This document shows positions 51,040-63,103 of a stretch of DNA of 64,000 bases, piece after piece. Each line of letters starts with the position of its first letter. Positions within the stretch are counted from its first letter, which is position 1. Location of the stretch: assembly GCA_038503075.1 (NCBI GenBank), contig JBCAML010000007.1, positions 1,116,001-1,180,000 on the forward strand, written 5' to 3'. A program made the translations under genes and the position numbers. This DNA comes from Gyromitra esculenta (Eukaryota > Ascomycota > Pezizomycetes > Pezizales > Discinaceae). The notes beneath the pieces were generated by a model. That model was not told where the DNA came from, did not search any database, and saw nothing but the letters and a program-made list of their open reading frames with translations.

Positions 51040-53671
51040 AGTGCGGAGATGGAGAGAAGACGGTAAGGGAGGAGGAGAGAGGAGGGATTCCTTTTCTTTG
51101 ATACCATTTTTTTTATGGATCTTGAGGCACGACTACATTCGCGGAGTTTTTGTGAATTATGGATTTTTCTTTTCTTCTGGCAATTGATGTTTGATTACTA
51201 TTTTTTTGCAGTATGGAGTGGTCGCGGGCTCTATCACTGAGTGAAAGGGGTAGATATATGGGCAAAAAAAGTATCGATAGCCCGTAGAATAGTAGACGAA
51301 GAGCTTTTCCCCTTTGGTTTAGCAGAGTCGTTAGAGTTATACTGTTATTTTGCTTGAAGGTTATAAAACAATGATGCTCGGGTTAGTTTTGAAGTATGTC
51401 CTAGGAAAGGTCCAATACTCATGCAAGATGACAAAACATAGGCCGTATGACTCAAATCATAATCGATATCTCTTCTGTTGATGATCCCTACAAGTGTTGT
51501 ATTTACCCACGGTCCTAATAAAGGTAGAGTGATTAAGGATGCATGTGTACTACATATACCCTAGTCTCGTACCCAGCCCCAACCCAACAGCTTGCTGCTG
51601 CATACGTATACCCCTACGCATTCTAAACCGATCAACTCACAAAGCGTGAAAACGAGCACACCCCGAACGACAGAGTAACCGGCCCGGCCCGGCCCGAATA
51701 ACCCATTTACACCCCCATAGAACAGCCTACACTCACAACTACCATCTTCAAACCCACACCAGGGGGAAGTGGAAAATTTGAGGGTTACGGAATAGCCCGA
51801 ATCCTGTTCACGGAGGTATGGGTAGTGTTAGGCATAGCTATATACAAAAAAAGGAACTTGGCAGATTTGGTACAGCCCAGATGGGTAAGGGGGGGCGTTA
51901 TATAGAGGGTTCATAGAGCTGATCGGCCTAGTTCGTGTGAGGGCGAGGATTACTGATGGAGGAGGAGGGAGGATTTAAGAGTGAGCCTGGTTAGTGCTCG
52001 GCGGATTCGAGTGATCATATATGATGGAGATTTGCAGCACACCGCTGCATGATACCTACATGTACGTGTGGCTTGAGATCTAGAGGGAGTGCAAGAGGGG
52101 AGGTAGGTGTAGACACTTGGTCGTATCAAGCTTAAGGTTTTGAGTGCGAGGGCGCTGTATTAAGCGTCGAGGGAGCTTTATCGCTACAGCTAAGATCGAT
52201 TGGTATCGTATTTCGATAGTGGCCTATCCGGTCGACAGACATGTGGAGAGAATTTAATCGTTGGATGGCTGTTACTACGGAGCTTATAGCCACGAGATAT
52301 CTTGTAGTCGTAAGGTCCTGTAGCCCAAGTGGAGTAAGAATGGTAGTGCTGATCCAAGGTATTCGCTGAAATGGCTAATCGATCTCGATAAGAGCGTTGT
52401 TTTTATATTTTCACTTTGTATGGGGTACGTGTGTATTTTTTAGAATTGGGATTTGAGATGGGCTGTCTACATGTATGTATTCTGTTTCGGCTATATAGAA
52501 CGACAGATCTTAGATAGTTATATTAAAGTTGCAATATTAATTACTGTTTTGTTCTGGGCGATCTCTTGGGATAGAATTCATATACTTAAAGGTAGAAACT
52601 CGAGGTGCATGATTCTATGCAATGCCCGCGGGTACATATGTAGATACATGTAGTTGCGACGAGTATATGTTCCCTTCAATTGATATTTGAAATTAGGTAT
52701 TAACTATAGTCTACTGATGATCATATGTAGATACTATATTTACGTGTATCTCTTTTAGTTTTTGGTCTCTTGTGACTATTTTGAGTTGTGTCCAGCCATC
52801 TCGTATCATAGTAGAACTTACGTCACTTTTTTCTTTACCTCGTCACCACCATCCAGTCCATACCACTAACTGTCTGATAGCTCTCTACTGACCGACACCG
52901 TTTTATCCAAAACCTGAATCTCGATAATCCGCAGGTCTCAGACGCGTTAAGCAACAGGATCGGCCAGACCCATGCAAAGATCAACCGGGTATGCGACTCC
53001 CACGGACTCGGAAACCAAAGCCAGATTCGCATATGATGTACTCTATCTACTCCAAAAGTTACCCGGCTCTTGCAGGCCCTGCAATTAGGGTTAGGCAAGC
53101 GGGATGACGGAAGAGCGAGACTCCGGTGCAACACAAACCTGGAGTGCAGCGAGTCAATTAGAGTATGCGTAGAGTAGATACATATACACCAGCCTCGATG
53201 CTGCCCCACCCCACCAGGAATACCGAAGCTCTGCAACGTCACTACTACGATGGAGTAAAGTAGAGCTGGGGGAATCAGTTTCCCCCTGAGTGAACTGTCT
53301 TCTATCTATCTATAGGATGAACCGAACGCCTCTGCAGCTGCTGGGATGCAGCCTTGTTTGCTTTTAGGGCCGATGGATAAGCACCGGGGGTATATATATA
53401 TCCTCCCTGTCTGCTGTGTGTACTACGCGGAGCATGGTCCGTAGCAGACGAACCGTTCTGTTTTTCGTACTCGAGTTCTTCAGAGTCTGGGACTAGCGCC
53501 TAATCATACGAGATAGCCCCAATCTTATTTAATCCCAGCTTGGCACGTGTTTCCGACTATTTCTATCACCATTTCTTCCACCAATTGTTCTCTCAATACC
53601 TAATCAACTATATACTTCGAGAAGTAGAAGGAAAAGGGGAAAATAACAGGGTAGAACAGAAAAAAAAAACA
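51040..53671. other. 2.6-kb spacer
   Basis: No gene is supported. A CCGGC/GGCCC run lies near 51679-51698. A minus-strand ORF at 53242-52835 lacks motifs. The final 130 bases before 53672 are an A-rich leader of the hydrolase gene. Confidence 0.5.
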
Positions 53672-56154
53672 ATGTATTGGGATAGTCACCTAGGAGCATC
53701 TCCCCTCGCCCCTACGATTTCACCTCGTGCTGCCCCAGTATCACCATCATCTGCAAATCCACAATATCCTTTGCAGGGACAGTTGCCATCTCCTCCACAA
53801 TCACCCCGAGAAGACTCCAGCGGGCTTTCGGAGGAAGAGGAATCCGGATACAATGATGTCGTGCGTCCGGGTGAAGGCAAGAATGTCCAAGAAATCGACG
53901 CCGAATCCCTCATTGCACCAGTGATATCACGAACGCAGTCCACGGCACTATATCGGAACGCTATAGCACCTAGCACACTCCCAGATGCGTTCTTGGAGGA
54001 TGATGGGGAAGTTTTACCTCCAGTGACGCGAAAGTTGGATGGCATTCTTGAATCTTCAAAAGTCCCACAAACGTCATATGGAAGCACCACGAGGAATTAT
54101 CCACCAATAGTTGCGCGCCCTTCACAGCCGCACAGCGAGGCTGGAAAGAGTTCGGGACAGGGCAAAAAATCTAGAGCATTCAGTTTCCAGGTTCCGTCTT
54201 TGCAGTTGCCGAATGTCAGTTTACCATCGCTGCCGAACGTTACGCTGCCGTCGTTCGGTGGAGTCAAAAATGCACGGGTGCGTTCAAAGACATTATTCAA
54301 TCCTCGGCCTGGAAGTGCCGTCCATTCTGCCTCTTTCACCGACCGTGCAACTGCGTTCTTCAACCGTCCTACAGAGACCAGTTGTAACCGTTTAGCAGAG
54401 TTGAAAAATGACCCTACCCAATCTGGTCCACCACGTCCGCCAATTCATCGCCGTTCTTCCTCAACCCCGTCAATCCGCCTCAACCCCGCCCTCAATCCTG
54501 CTACCAATATTTCAGACCCAAGAAACTCACTCTCGCGGACAGTATCGACCACCTCGTCCCTAGGTGATGATACAAAATTCCTACATGTCCACTCCCCCGC
54601 CAACGCGCGCATCAAAGCCATCCGCGACAACTTCCTCGACGGCCTACCCACATTCGAATTCCCGCAGCTGGCCCAATTCAATCCATTCACAGACGACTCA
54701 GCACCCACCACCGCCTTCGCATCAAACACAGCATTCTCCAAATCTCCAAATCTAGAAGCACTAGATACGCTCACTGGTGATGTGGTGGTATTGGGCGGAT
54801 ACAGAGGCTCGATACTGCGTGATAAGATGAACGGGAACCGTCGGGTTTGGGTACCACTTAAAGTCGGCCTAAACCTGCGAAAAGTCGATCTAGAAGTCGG
54901 TCTGAATCCCGAAGACGAAGAACGTATGCACCAGAAAATTATTGCTGGCGGCATGCTCACGAATATCGGGCCGGTGGATATTGCAAAGAGGCTCTTGAAA
55001 CGGTTACGTTCCGGGGCAGATCAGCATGGAAGACGGGTCCACGAATGGGGATACGATTGGAGACTATCCCCAGAACTATTATCGAAACGCCTGATCGAGT
55101 TTCTGGAGAAACTTCCGTGTAATGTCAAGCAACCTGGTGGAAGGGCGAAGGGGAAGGGTGCTCTGGTGATTGCGCATTCGCTTGGTGGGCTCATTACGAG
55201 ACACGCGATGAACCTGCGGCCGGAGCTGTTCTCGGGGGTTATTTTCGCGGGGACGCCGCAGACTTGTGTTAATATTTTGGGCCCGCTGAGGAATGGGGAT
55301 GCAGTCATGCTGAATTCGAAGGTGTTTACAGCGCAGGTGAGGAAGAGTCCACCCATCGTCCTAGGGTGCCATGACTAACTAGACGGTTGTAGGTTAATTT
55401 CACGCTGCGAACATCATATGCGTTCCTCCCTGAAGATGGACAATGTTTCGTAGACCGAAACACCGGCGAATCAATCCCACTCGACTTCTTCGACGTAGAG
55501 ACATGGAAAGAGTATTGTCTCTCGCCCTGCGTAGCAACCTACGCGCCCCTCCCAGCGCCCTCCACCAACAGTTCTTCCTCAGTCTTAAGCAGTCTCAACC
55601 CTCTCTCCGACTCCACAATGCTACGGCCATTCTCATACATCGACAAGAAAGAACCGGTTAACGAGACAGGATCCAACCCAATAACAAAAGACCGAACCCT
55701 CGCACCGCAAATGGCTTCCACCTCATCCGAAGACTACCACCTCCCACCCCAACAATCCCAACAACCACAAACCCAGTGCACTCTTCCACTCTCTGCAACT
55801 ATCCCATACCTAGAACGCACACTATCTGAAACACTCCGCTTCCGTAAAGCGCTCGCGTATCAACCGGACCTCGAATCGCTGTATCCGCCCATGACGGTAC
55901 TGTATTCCAAAACATCGCCTACGGTGCGGGGTGCGAGGGTTGACGGTAAAGAGGGGATCAAGAGAGCAGATGCGTACGTGGATTTATTATTTGGTGCGGG
56001 AGACGGCGTGTGTCTAGCGAGAAAGGCGATGTTGCCTCAGGGTTATAGGTGTACGAGGAGGGTGGCGGTTGATAGAGGTCATATTAGTCTATTGGGGGAT
56101 TTGGAGGGGGTTGGGAGGTGTGTTGCAGGTATCATAGAGGAGAGAGGGTGGTAG
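53672..56154 (+). CDS. LCAT/PDAT-like alpha/beta hydrolase
   Basis: Two exons, 53672-55336 and 55393-56154, give 808 aa, with a 56-nt GTGAGG...TAG intron at phase 0. The ATG at 53672 is the first true ATG; the frame stays open upstream to 53540 without one. Residues 1-330 are Ser/Pro-rich and disordered with repeated PSLQLPNVSLPSLPNVTLPS motifs. The fold begins near 360 with VVVLGGYRGSILRD, followed by VHEWGYDWRLSPELL and a nucleophile elbow AHSLGG with S503. The likely Asp is in LFGAGDG (about residue 764) and the His in DRGHISLL (about 795), so the triad is complete. The layout matches fungal lecithin:cholesterol-acyltransferase-like lipases, which act on phospholipids or neutral lipids. 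No signal peptide or clear membrane helix is visible, so a cytosolic or lipid-surface role is inferred. A second disordered insert lies at about 610-680. Confidence 0.85.
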
Positions 56155-57206
56155 GGATGTAGAGAGTTGGCGAGTGATTGGGGGAGGGAAGGTAGACATC
56201 CAGAGGGTGTTGGGACTAAAAGTAGAGGATTTATATTTATATCTAGATTTGGATTTGGAGTTTTTATTTTTTTTATTTTAAAGGGATTCTACACGTGGTG
56301 GGAAAACTACATGTATGCTCTGATTTAGATTTTCGTGGAGAGGTTGGAAATTGGGGTGTTTGGATGTATATCATTACTACTTGTATGTATGAGATACATA
56401 CGCTTACATGTATACTCTTTGCTAAGCCTAAGGAGCTTTTTTTTTTTTTTGAAGGTCATTCTAACTACATGTAGGGTTTGGGGTTGGCGAGTGACGGATT
56501 GTGGTGCAGCTGCTTGTGTTCCCGTAACTAAATGTAGTATCACCCAGCAGGATTTAGAACATTTCGAGAAACCTAACCCAACTGTACTGTACTTGTTATA
56601 CCTATAACGGACCTCTTAAGCATGCTTTCTTTCACGACAAAAAATATAAATCATGTGCACAGAGATCAAAGCGTGTAGATTGTGGCGCCTGTAGGTCCAG
56701 CCTAAGAAGGTACTGCTTGGCTCTGGCTCTTGGTATTGGTTAGTTAATTTAATGTAGTTTTACGATCACGGGAGCTGGATGCCAAGTGTCCAAATCGACC
56801 CGGCGGGACCGCAAAAGATGGGAAAACAATATCTAATTAATGTTTCTCTGCTGGAAGAGCAAGTTACCTGCATGTGTATATCGTGCTCTTACAAGCAAAA
56901 AAGACAGCAAGCTCAAAGGCCACAAGCTGGATGCCAACCGAGTGATCCCTCATGATAAACATCACTCCTTGGCGCCAAGAAATCAACAACTGCTGATCGG
57001 ATGCCGGCAGCCCAGCGAATAGGATAACAACAGCAGTATCCCTGCCATTGCTTATACTTGGTTGCCTTGCATGAAGTTCTAAGTCCCAGCCAGCCAGCAC
57101 TGTCAACCTTTTCCTCCCCTCCCCCCCCAAACAGCTCTTTCTCTCTCGCTCGTTATTCTGAATTCACACTCTCGTTCTCAAGGTAGTTTGAATTTTTTTG
57201 GGAATT
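56155..57206. other. Intergenic
   Basis: The stretch lies between two plus-strand genes. It has T-rich 3' flank sequence at 56255-56450 and a CT-rich stretch (57110-57180) just before the phosphatase start, probably leader or promoter. No gene is supported. Confidence 0.5.
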
Positions 57207-58934
57207 ATGGCTACACTTAATGTTCGTGGACCATATTCTGCTGAAGAGCTATCTTCTCTCTATCCTGCAAGCTTGCAATTGCACCAAGTGCATGTGATAT
57301 TTCGTCACGGTACACCCTTTCCTCACCTTACTTAGTTCGTAGCACGTTCTGAATAGCTAGCTAATTTTGTGGGGAAGTAAAGGTGAACGTTCACCCGTTT
57401 CTTCACGGTTTCAGAATGCCGGTCTTACACCATGTAAGAGTCCCATCCCTAGGAATTGGGGGGGGGCGGGGGGAGCTATAGTTCAGCATTGATATTGGGA
57501 ATAAAAATATAGTCTGGCCGTACTGTAGCGCTGCTTCGAAATTTAAGTCAGCTGTTTTAGAGGGTAATGGTGATTGGTCTACTCTAGCTTACCAGCGCCG
57601 AATAGAGACTTTTGGAAAGAATTCTGGAGCTGTGGTGGCTGGGAGCGCTAATGGGGGGGAGAATAGAATATGGTGAGCACAATTGCGTTGCGTATTGTGG
57701 ATCAAGTAGAATAAGAATGACTAACGGAGCTTTATTGGTGAATAACTAGTCTCGGAGGGGAATTGACAGATAAAGGGAGAGAAACCACACTGCAGTTAGG
57801 ACAGAGACTCCGGAAGCTTTATGTCGAGCAGCTTAAATTCCTTCCAGAAGACCTAGGCCCACAATCAGAATATTACCTCCGGTATACACTATTTCTTAAA
57901 AAAGAAACCCACTCCTCAAAGGTCCCCTTTTTTTTAACAAACCTAAAGCGCAACACCCGTACCTCGTGCCCTTGAGTCCGTTCAACAAGTCTTCACCGGC
58001 CTCTACCCCGCCTCGTACCGCACCCGCGATGCCCCCCTCCCATTAATCCACGAGCGTCCCTTCGCCGACGAAAACCTCTTCCCCAACGACTCCGTCTGCC
58101 GGCGCTTCCTCCAGCTCACCCGCGAATTTGCCAAACTCGCCGCCGAAAAATGGAACGACTCGCCAGAGATGAAACACATCAAGGACCGTCTCGGCAAGTG
58201 GACCGAAGACGGCAACGTCTCTGTCGACGGGCACCCTCGTATCAGTGGAATAATGGACACAGTGAACGCAACCCGCGCCCACGGCCCAGCAACAAAACTC
58301 CCCGCCGAATTCTACGACGAGGGGGTGCTGAGGAACCTAGAGACGATTAACGTGGATGAGTGGTTCCGCGGATACTCGCAGAGCAGCGAGTATAGGAAAT
58401 TTGGTGTCGGCCCGCTACTCGGTGATCTTACGGACCGCATGACTGCCTCTACTGACGGGAAGGAGGGGTATTTGAAGGTTGCGCTTATGGGGTGCCATGA
58501 TACTACTTTGGCAGCTCTGCTGGCATCGCTTGGCGCATTTGATAATAGGTGGCCTCCTTTCACTAGTTCGATTGCGTTCGAGATGTTTAGGAAGAAAGAG
58601 CTTGAGCAGTCGACGAGCCTGTGGAGTAGGCTTCTCGGCGGGGGTAAAGGGACAGAAGAGGGGTATTATGTCAGGTTAAGGTATAACGACGAACCTGTCG
58701 TTGTCAAGGGCTGCAGGAAGCCTGGGAAGCATTTAGAGGGAGACGAGAGTTTCTGTACTTTGGTAAATCCTGATAGGCCTTACTTCCCTCATACATCGTG
58801 AAATATCTACTGATGCGATAGAATAGGCGGCGTTTAAGGAAATTGTGAACAAGATGAGGCCGAAAGATTGGAGGGTGGAGTGTTTGACTAATACGGACCA
58901 GAAGGGGATCCCACCGGTTGAAGAGGTAGAGTAA
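57207..58934 (+). CDS. Histidine acid phosphatase (ACP-like)
   Basis: Six exons, 57207-57309, 57383-57433, 57513-57672, 57750-57881, 57949-58762 and 58827-58934, give 455 aa with consistent phase. The first intron splits the Gly of the catalytic RHG. Joined, the motif is FRHGERSP with nucleophile H34. The second catalytic element is GCHDTTLA with H332-D333, which supplies the proton donor Asp. CLGGELTDKGRETT and RATPVPRALESVQQVF are other hallmarks of histidine phosphatase clade 2. There is no signal peptide, unlike secreted PHO5-type enzymes. The length and internal location fit the group that includes lysophosphatidic-acid phosphatase (ACP6) and ACP2-like fungal proteins, so an intracellular phosphomonoesterase is likely. 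Substrate unknown. The last exon (36 residues) is short but in phase and ends with a natural stop. Confidence 0.9.
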
Positions 58935-59956
58935 CCACAAGACCTATGGATCTCAAGCAATATAGAATATCTGCGTTTTCGGGCATAGAACGTTCTAGAG
59001 ATTTTTTTGTCTGATTTCTGATATTTGCGGATGTCTCTATACCTGTATAACTACTTAGAAAAGTCCAGCCATACCAGCTATAGGAAGAATATATTTCACA
59101 GTTTTATCGAAATAGTCTAATAGCCACCAAAGCTAGTTTTTTTATATCTATATTCTCACGGTCAGAAAAGTGTACAAGAATAAACCTATGGTACGAAATT
59201 ACATGTTTGTATTACTAATCACCACTCGTCATCACTCCAAACGATGTTTTCTATAAGATAAAGATATCTGTCTATCCTAACACAAAGCTAGCAACCCAAG
59301 GGAGATCTAGAGTTGAGGAGCAAGCCTTGTACATAATTGGGGTAGCATAGAGGTTCCTAGGGGAAGCCAGTTTTAAAGTTCAAGCTGTTAGACTATTTGT
59401 TTACATGTGGTTAGACCAAACTCATTCGCTATCCCGACCTCTAAAAAGCGAATCAATCCCTAGTAATTGATAAAGCCCTAAATGGCTAGCTTCAAACAAC
59501 TATATCCATCGTATCACAGCTAATATACCTATACTCGAGAAATTGAAGTAAGCGAAATACAATCATACAATATCATTCGGAACCCATCGAAATTGTTAAA
59601 CCCCCCCCCGAGTGCTAGTTACTACCTTCAATTAGGGAAAATTTCCTAAATAAAGCCTCTAGACCAACACATATCAATATTAAAAACAAAACAAAACAAA
59701 ACTATAAAGCTAGAAAAGTCTACTCACCCTCGCAACACACAATACTTCCCACACAGCTCATACATACACCGACCAAAAATAATAATTATACGGTTACCAC
59801 ATCACTGAGCCCTACTACTATTCTTCGCATCATACTCCTCCTCCATTCAGCCTTGCGTTAGTCGTTCAACCAGCTAACCCGGACCCCTAATCCCGCGTTG
59901 TCTAGCCTTTTGCCTTGAAGTTGGCTAACCTGGAAGCTCTAGCTGTCTTTTCTCTA

Positions 59957-60127
59957 CAGTCGCTCCCGGTCATTCGACGAAACTGGCCAGTTGACGAACA
60001 GGGGTGTGAATTACCAAGGAACCGAACTTTCCTTGGTATGTTTGCTAGTGGTTAAGCACCCAGCTTTCGCCTTTACAGGCCCTTGTTCGTCAACTGGCCA
60101 GTTTCGTCGAGTGACCGGGAGCGACTG
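59957..60127. mobile_element. Hairpin MITE, 171 bp, TA-flanked
   Basis: Terminal inverted repeats of 44 bp match at 43 positions (arms 59957-60000 and 60084-60127), starting CAGTCGCTCCCGGTCA. TA flanks both ends. A second inner stem (ACCAAGGAA/TTCCTTGGT, 60013-60021 and 60029-60037) sits in the 83-nt core. More than half of the element is self-complementary. Termini and TA duplication fit a Tc1/mariner-type MITE. Confidence 0.9.
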
Positions 60128-60163
60128 TACTGTTTTCCCGATATTTCCTCCTAGATTCCTTTT

Positions 60164-60187
60164 CTTCTTCTTCTTCTTCTTCTTCAT
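60164..60187. repeat. TTC microsatellite
   Basis: About eight TTC units lie 35 bases right of the hairpin MITE. Confidence 0.85.
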
Positions 60188-61737
60188 CCGATGTGGCTAA
60201 ATGACGCGCTAAGTAAATTAGCAAAATTCGGGTAGCGAGAGAAAAAAAGGGGGGGGTATATTTGCTTTTACCTCTTTCGTTTTTTTTTTCCCCCCGCCAT
60301 GATATGTAGGCTATCATATGTGCGTAGCTTCTTAGATGCGAGGTTCAATGCACAAGATATCTTAAATGGCGAGCCATTGGAGTGCTGAGGAATTCTTTCC
60401 TGGAAACTCAGCACCACACCCCTTCAGCTGGACATATTGGTATCCAAGACGATGACGGGGGGAGGGGGGATGGCGAGCGTGAGGGTGGGTGCTTCAGTAA
60501 CTAGATTCTCGATCTACGAAAAGTTTCACGAACGACTAAACTAACCATCAGCAAGATCGCTACTGCTGTATAAGAAGTAATACATACCAATAGCTAACCT
60601 CTGACTGAGCCTTTAGCAATACTTTCTTGACCGCTGATCGGTAGTTCACATTTTCAATGGTTTGGACTATGTCTCCCATTTTCTGATATACATCTCAAGT
60701 TCTCTCTAATTACATAACTCTCTCACTATTCCCGAAGCCACGATCCTCCTTCCCTCAGCTTCCCATTTCACAGTCGCTCGCATCGGCATGCGCTTTTGCA
60801 GTTTTCAGGTTTATTTAGGTTAGTGGGCAGCACCTGACAGCTCATAGTATGGCCCAACCGTGCAGTACCAAGTTCTGTTCCTAAAGACACCACACCCGCA
60901 GTATCCTCGCTGCTAGGATAGACAGCCGGAACAGCGTTTTCTCGACCTCCATGTGTAGCTTCAAGGTGGAAGAAAAACGAACACTTTTGTTTACAACAAC
61001 GCTATTCAACGTAACCGCTTTTTAAATTAGTCTAAATATTCACACCCCGTCCAAGGTAAATGAAATAAAAATAAAATAAAAGCCTCTTGACTAAGTGTAT
61101 GTGTACCATTGGCGCTTTTTTTTTTATCCACACTCAGTCCAAATCCAGATCGGAGGGCCATCCATCTACTTGGTTTGTCTATAAAGCTTGAGTGTACTAC
61201 TAGAGTACTCTTACTGTTCACCCGACTAGCTAGCTGTACGACCTGGGAAAAACTCGCGGGCCAGTTTCGACAACCATGGTTCATTGGACATTGGATACGG
61301 TTAGGTGGTGATTTTTGTCCAGCCATACAGCCAACTAGTCTTTGAACTTCATTTCTCGACCATAAAAAGTTCGCTCCCATGTCTGTTGAATGCCTGCCTC
61401 TGCTTGAAATCCTGGACAACATATTTTGTTTGTTGGGCCAGTCGCTACATGACGGCAACGCAGGCTGCTGCTGCTGTCTTTGTTGAGAGCTTCAGCGCAG
61501 GAATTGGAGCGTAGATCAGCTACGTCATCGAGTTGGACATTGGAGAGAGATGCATCACGCGAAGCAGGCGCCGTCGAATCTGGAAGCGACGTTAGAGATG
61601 GGATAAGCGGCTGAGGCGATAAAAGTGACGAATGTAACTGTAGGGAAGGTGCAGGCTCCACAGACAGCAAGCAGGGACAGACAGAGCTGGCTCAATATTG
61701 TTGATGGAATGTTCACCATCGTGTAGTTGAGAAGGAT

Positions 61738-61756
61738 CTGCTGCTGCTGCTGCTGG
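61738..61756. repeat. CTG microsatellite
   Basis: Six CTG units, non-coding as far as can be seen. A shorter CTG run lies near 61464-61477. Confidence 0.85.
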
Positions 61757-63103
61757 CAGATTTACGGGAAGGACGTGTCTCCTTGGTTCAATTTTTAAAA
61801 TGAAAAAAAAATGAAAAACGGAGTACAGTCCGTAAAGTGAGAACTGATGTCGTTCACGCAAAGCGGTTACCCGGCTATCGTGTTCCATCAAGATCAACGA
61901 TCATGCAGTTCGATTTAAAACTGCACCTGGTTACTGGTCCGTATGACATCATAATCAGCAGATCGAATATAGCCCTACCTTATCAAGGCCAAAGTATGAG
62001 GATTTTAAAATACCTTCACCTTTATACCGCAGAGCGTTCTCAATGTTTCAAGTCGAGACGATGCGGGGAGTATCGATCGTGATCAGGGGTTATCTAGTGC
62101 ATGCCAGCTAATCCTGCCAGGCACCAAATCGAACAAACCTACCCATCGTTACTAGAATTATACAAGTAAAATTAAATAATCTTTTTTATATTTCCCCATA
62201 CTACTTTTTTGTTCCAATGCTAAGGGAGTTAACAGAACGATTGCCAGCCTAGAAGTTACAAATTGTTTTTTTATACACCAATAAGAAATTAATCCGCTTC
62301 CACTACGCCACAAAAGAATCTGTCCCAACCCAAACCCATGGAACTGACAAGCTTCGTGATGATGCAAGATGCCTAATAAAAATGCAAATGACGCCCCAAA
62401 ACAACGGAAAAGAGAGCTATATCCAAACATTGAAGGGAGAAAACAACGCACAAGGAAACACATCGCAAAAACAAGAATCCATCTCCAGAAATATCTTCAC
62501 ACTACTTCCCTTCTTCGTATCAACCTCACGCACTACTATAAGATGGCTATCATGTCATCGTTAGAAAAAGAAAAACTCTAAAGATGCTTAGGACACGAAA
62601 ATGATTTTCCTCCGAGTAACAAACCCTTAGAGTTGGTAGATCGGAGAAAGAGTTAGGAGAGAGAATAGTTCATCCCGCAATTTGAAAAATGGGAAAATAA
62701 AAGAGAAGCTTGAACTTCGAAATGAGAGCAGCCAATCCCACGAGCAAAAAGAAACCAAGAACCTCATGGAAGAAAAATCAAAAACACAAAAACACTCTTT
62801 ACACCCGAAAACACCATATATCAAAGCACATGTTAAATGGCCCAAATACCAGAAAACGAAGGACCAGTCCAAAAAAAAAATACAAGAACATGCCCTAAAC
62901 AAGAGCTAGTAAAAGGAGGGGGAAATAAGAATAAGAACCCAAATTAAATGCGGTATAAAACATGCATGCCCCAAAAGTCCCACGAACGTAAGAAAAAGAC
63001 GAAAGAAAGGGCTCCCAGATAACTTATCCCATTAGAAGAAAAACGTTCAAACCCCAGCTAACAATTATAATCAGAAATTGCCGATATATCGGTATTGCGG
63101 CTG

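Larger units (their letters stand above)
58935..63103. other. 4.2-kb spacer with hairpin MITE
   Basis: AT-rich at 58950-59750, a hairpin element at 59957-60127, then a TTC run (60164-60187) and CTG runs (61464-61477, 61738-61756). From 62380 to 62930 the plus strand is A-rich and yields Lys-rich ORFs without motifs. No gene was called. Confidence 0.5.

Noticed and set aside
62369..62909. Lys-rich plus-strand ORFs
   Set aside because: A-rich sequence yields Lys/Gln runs in several frames; no domain or splice pattern.
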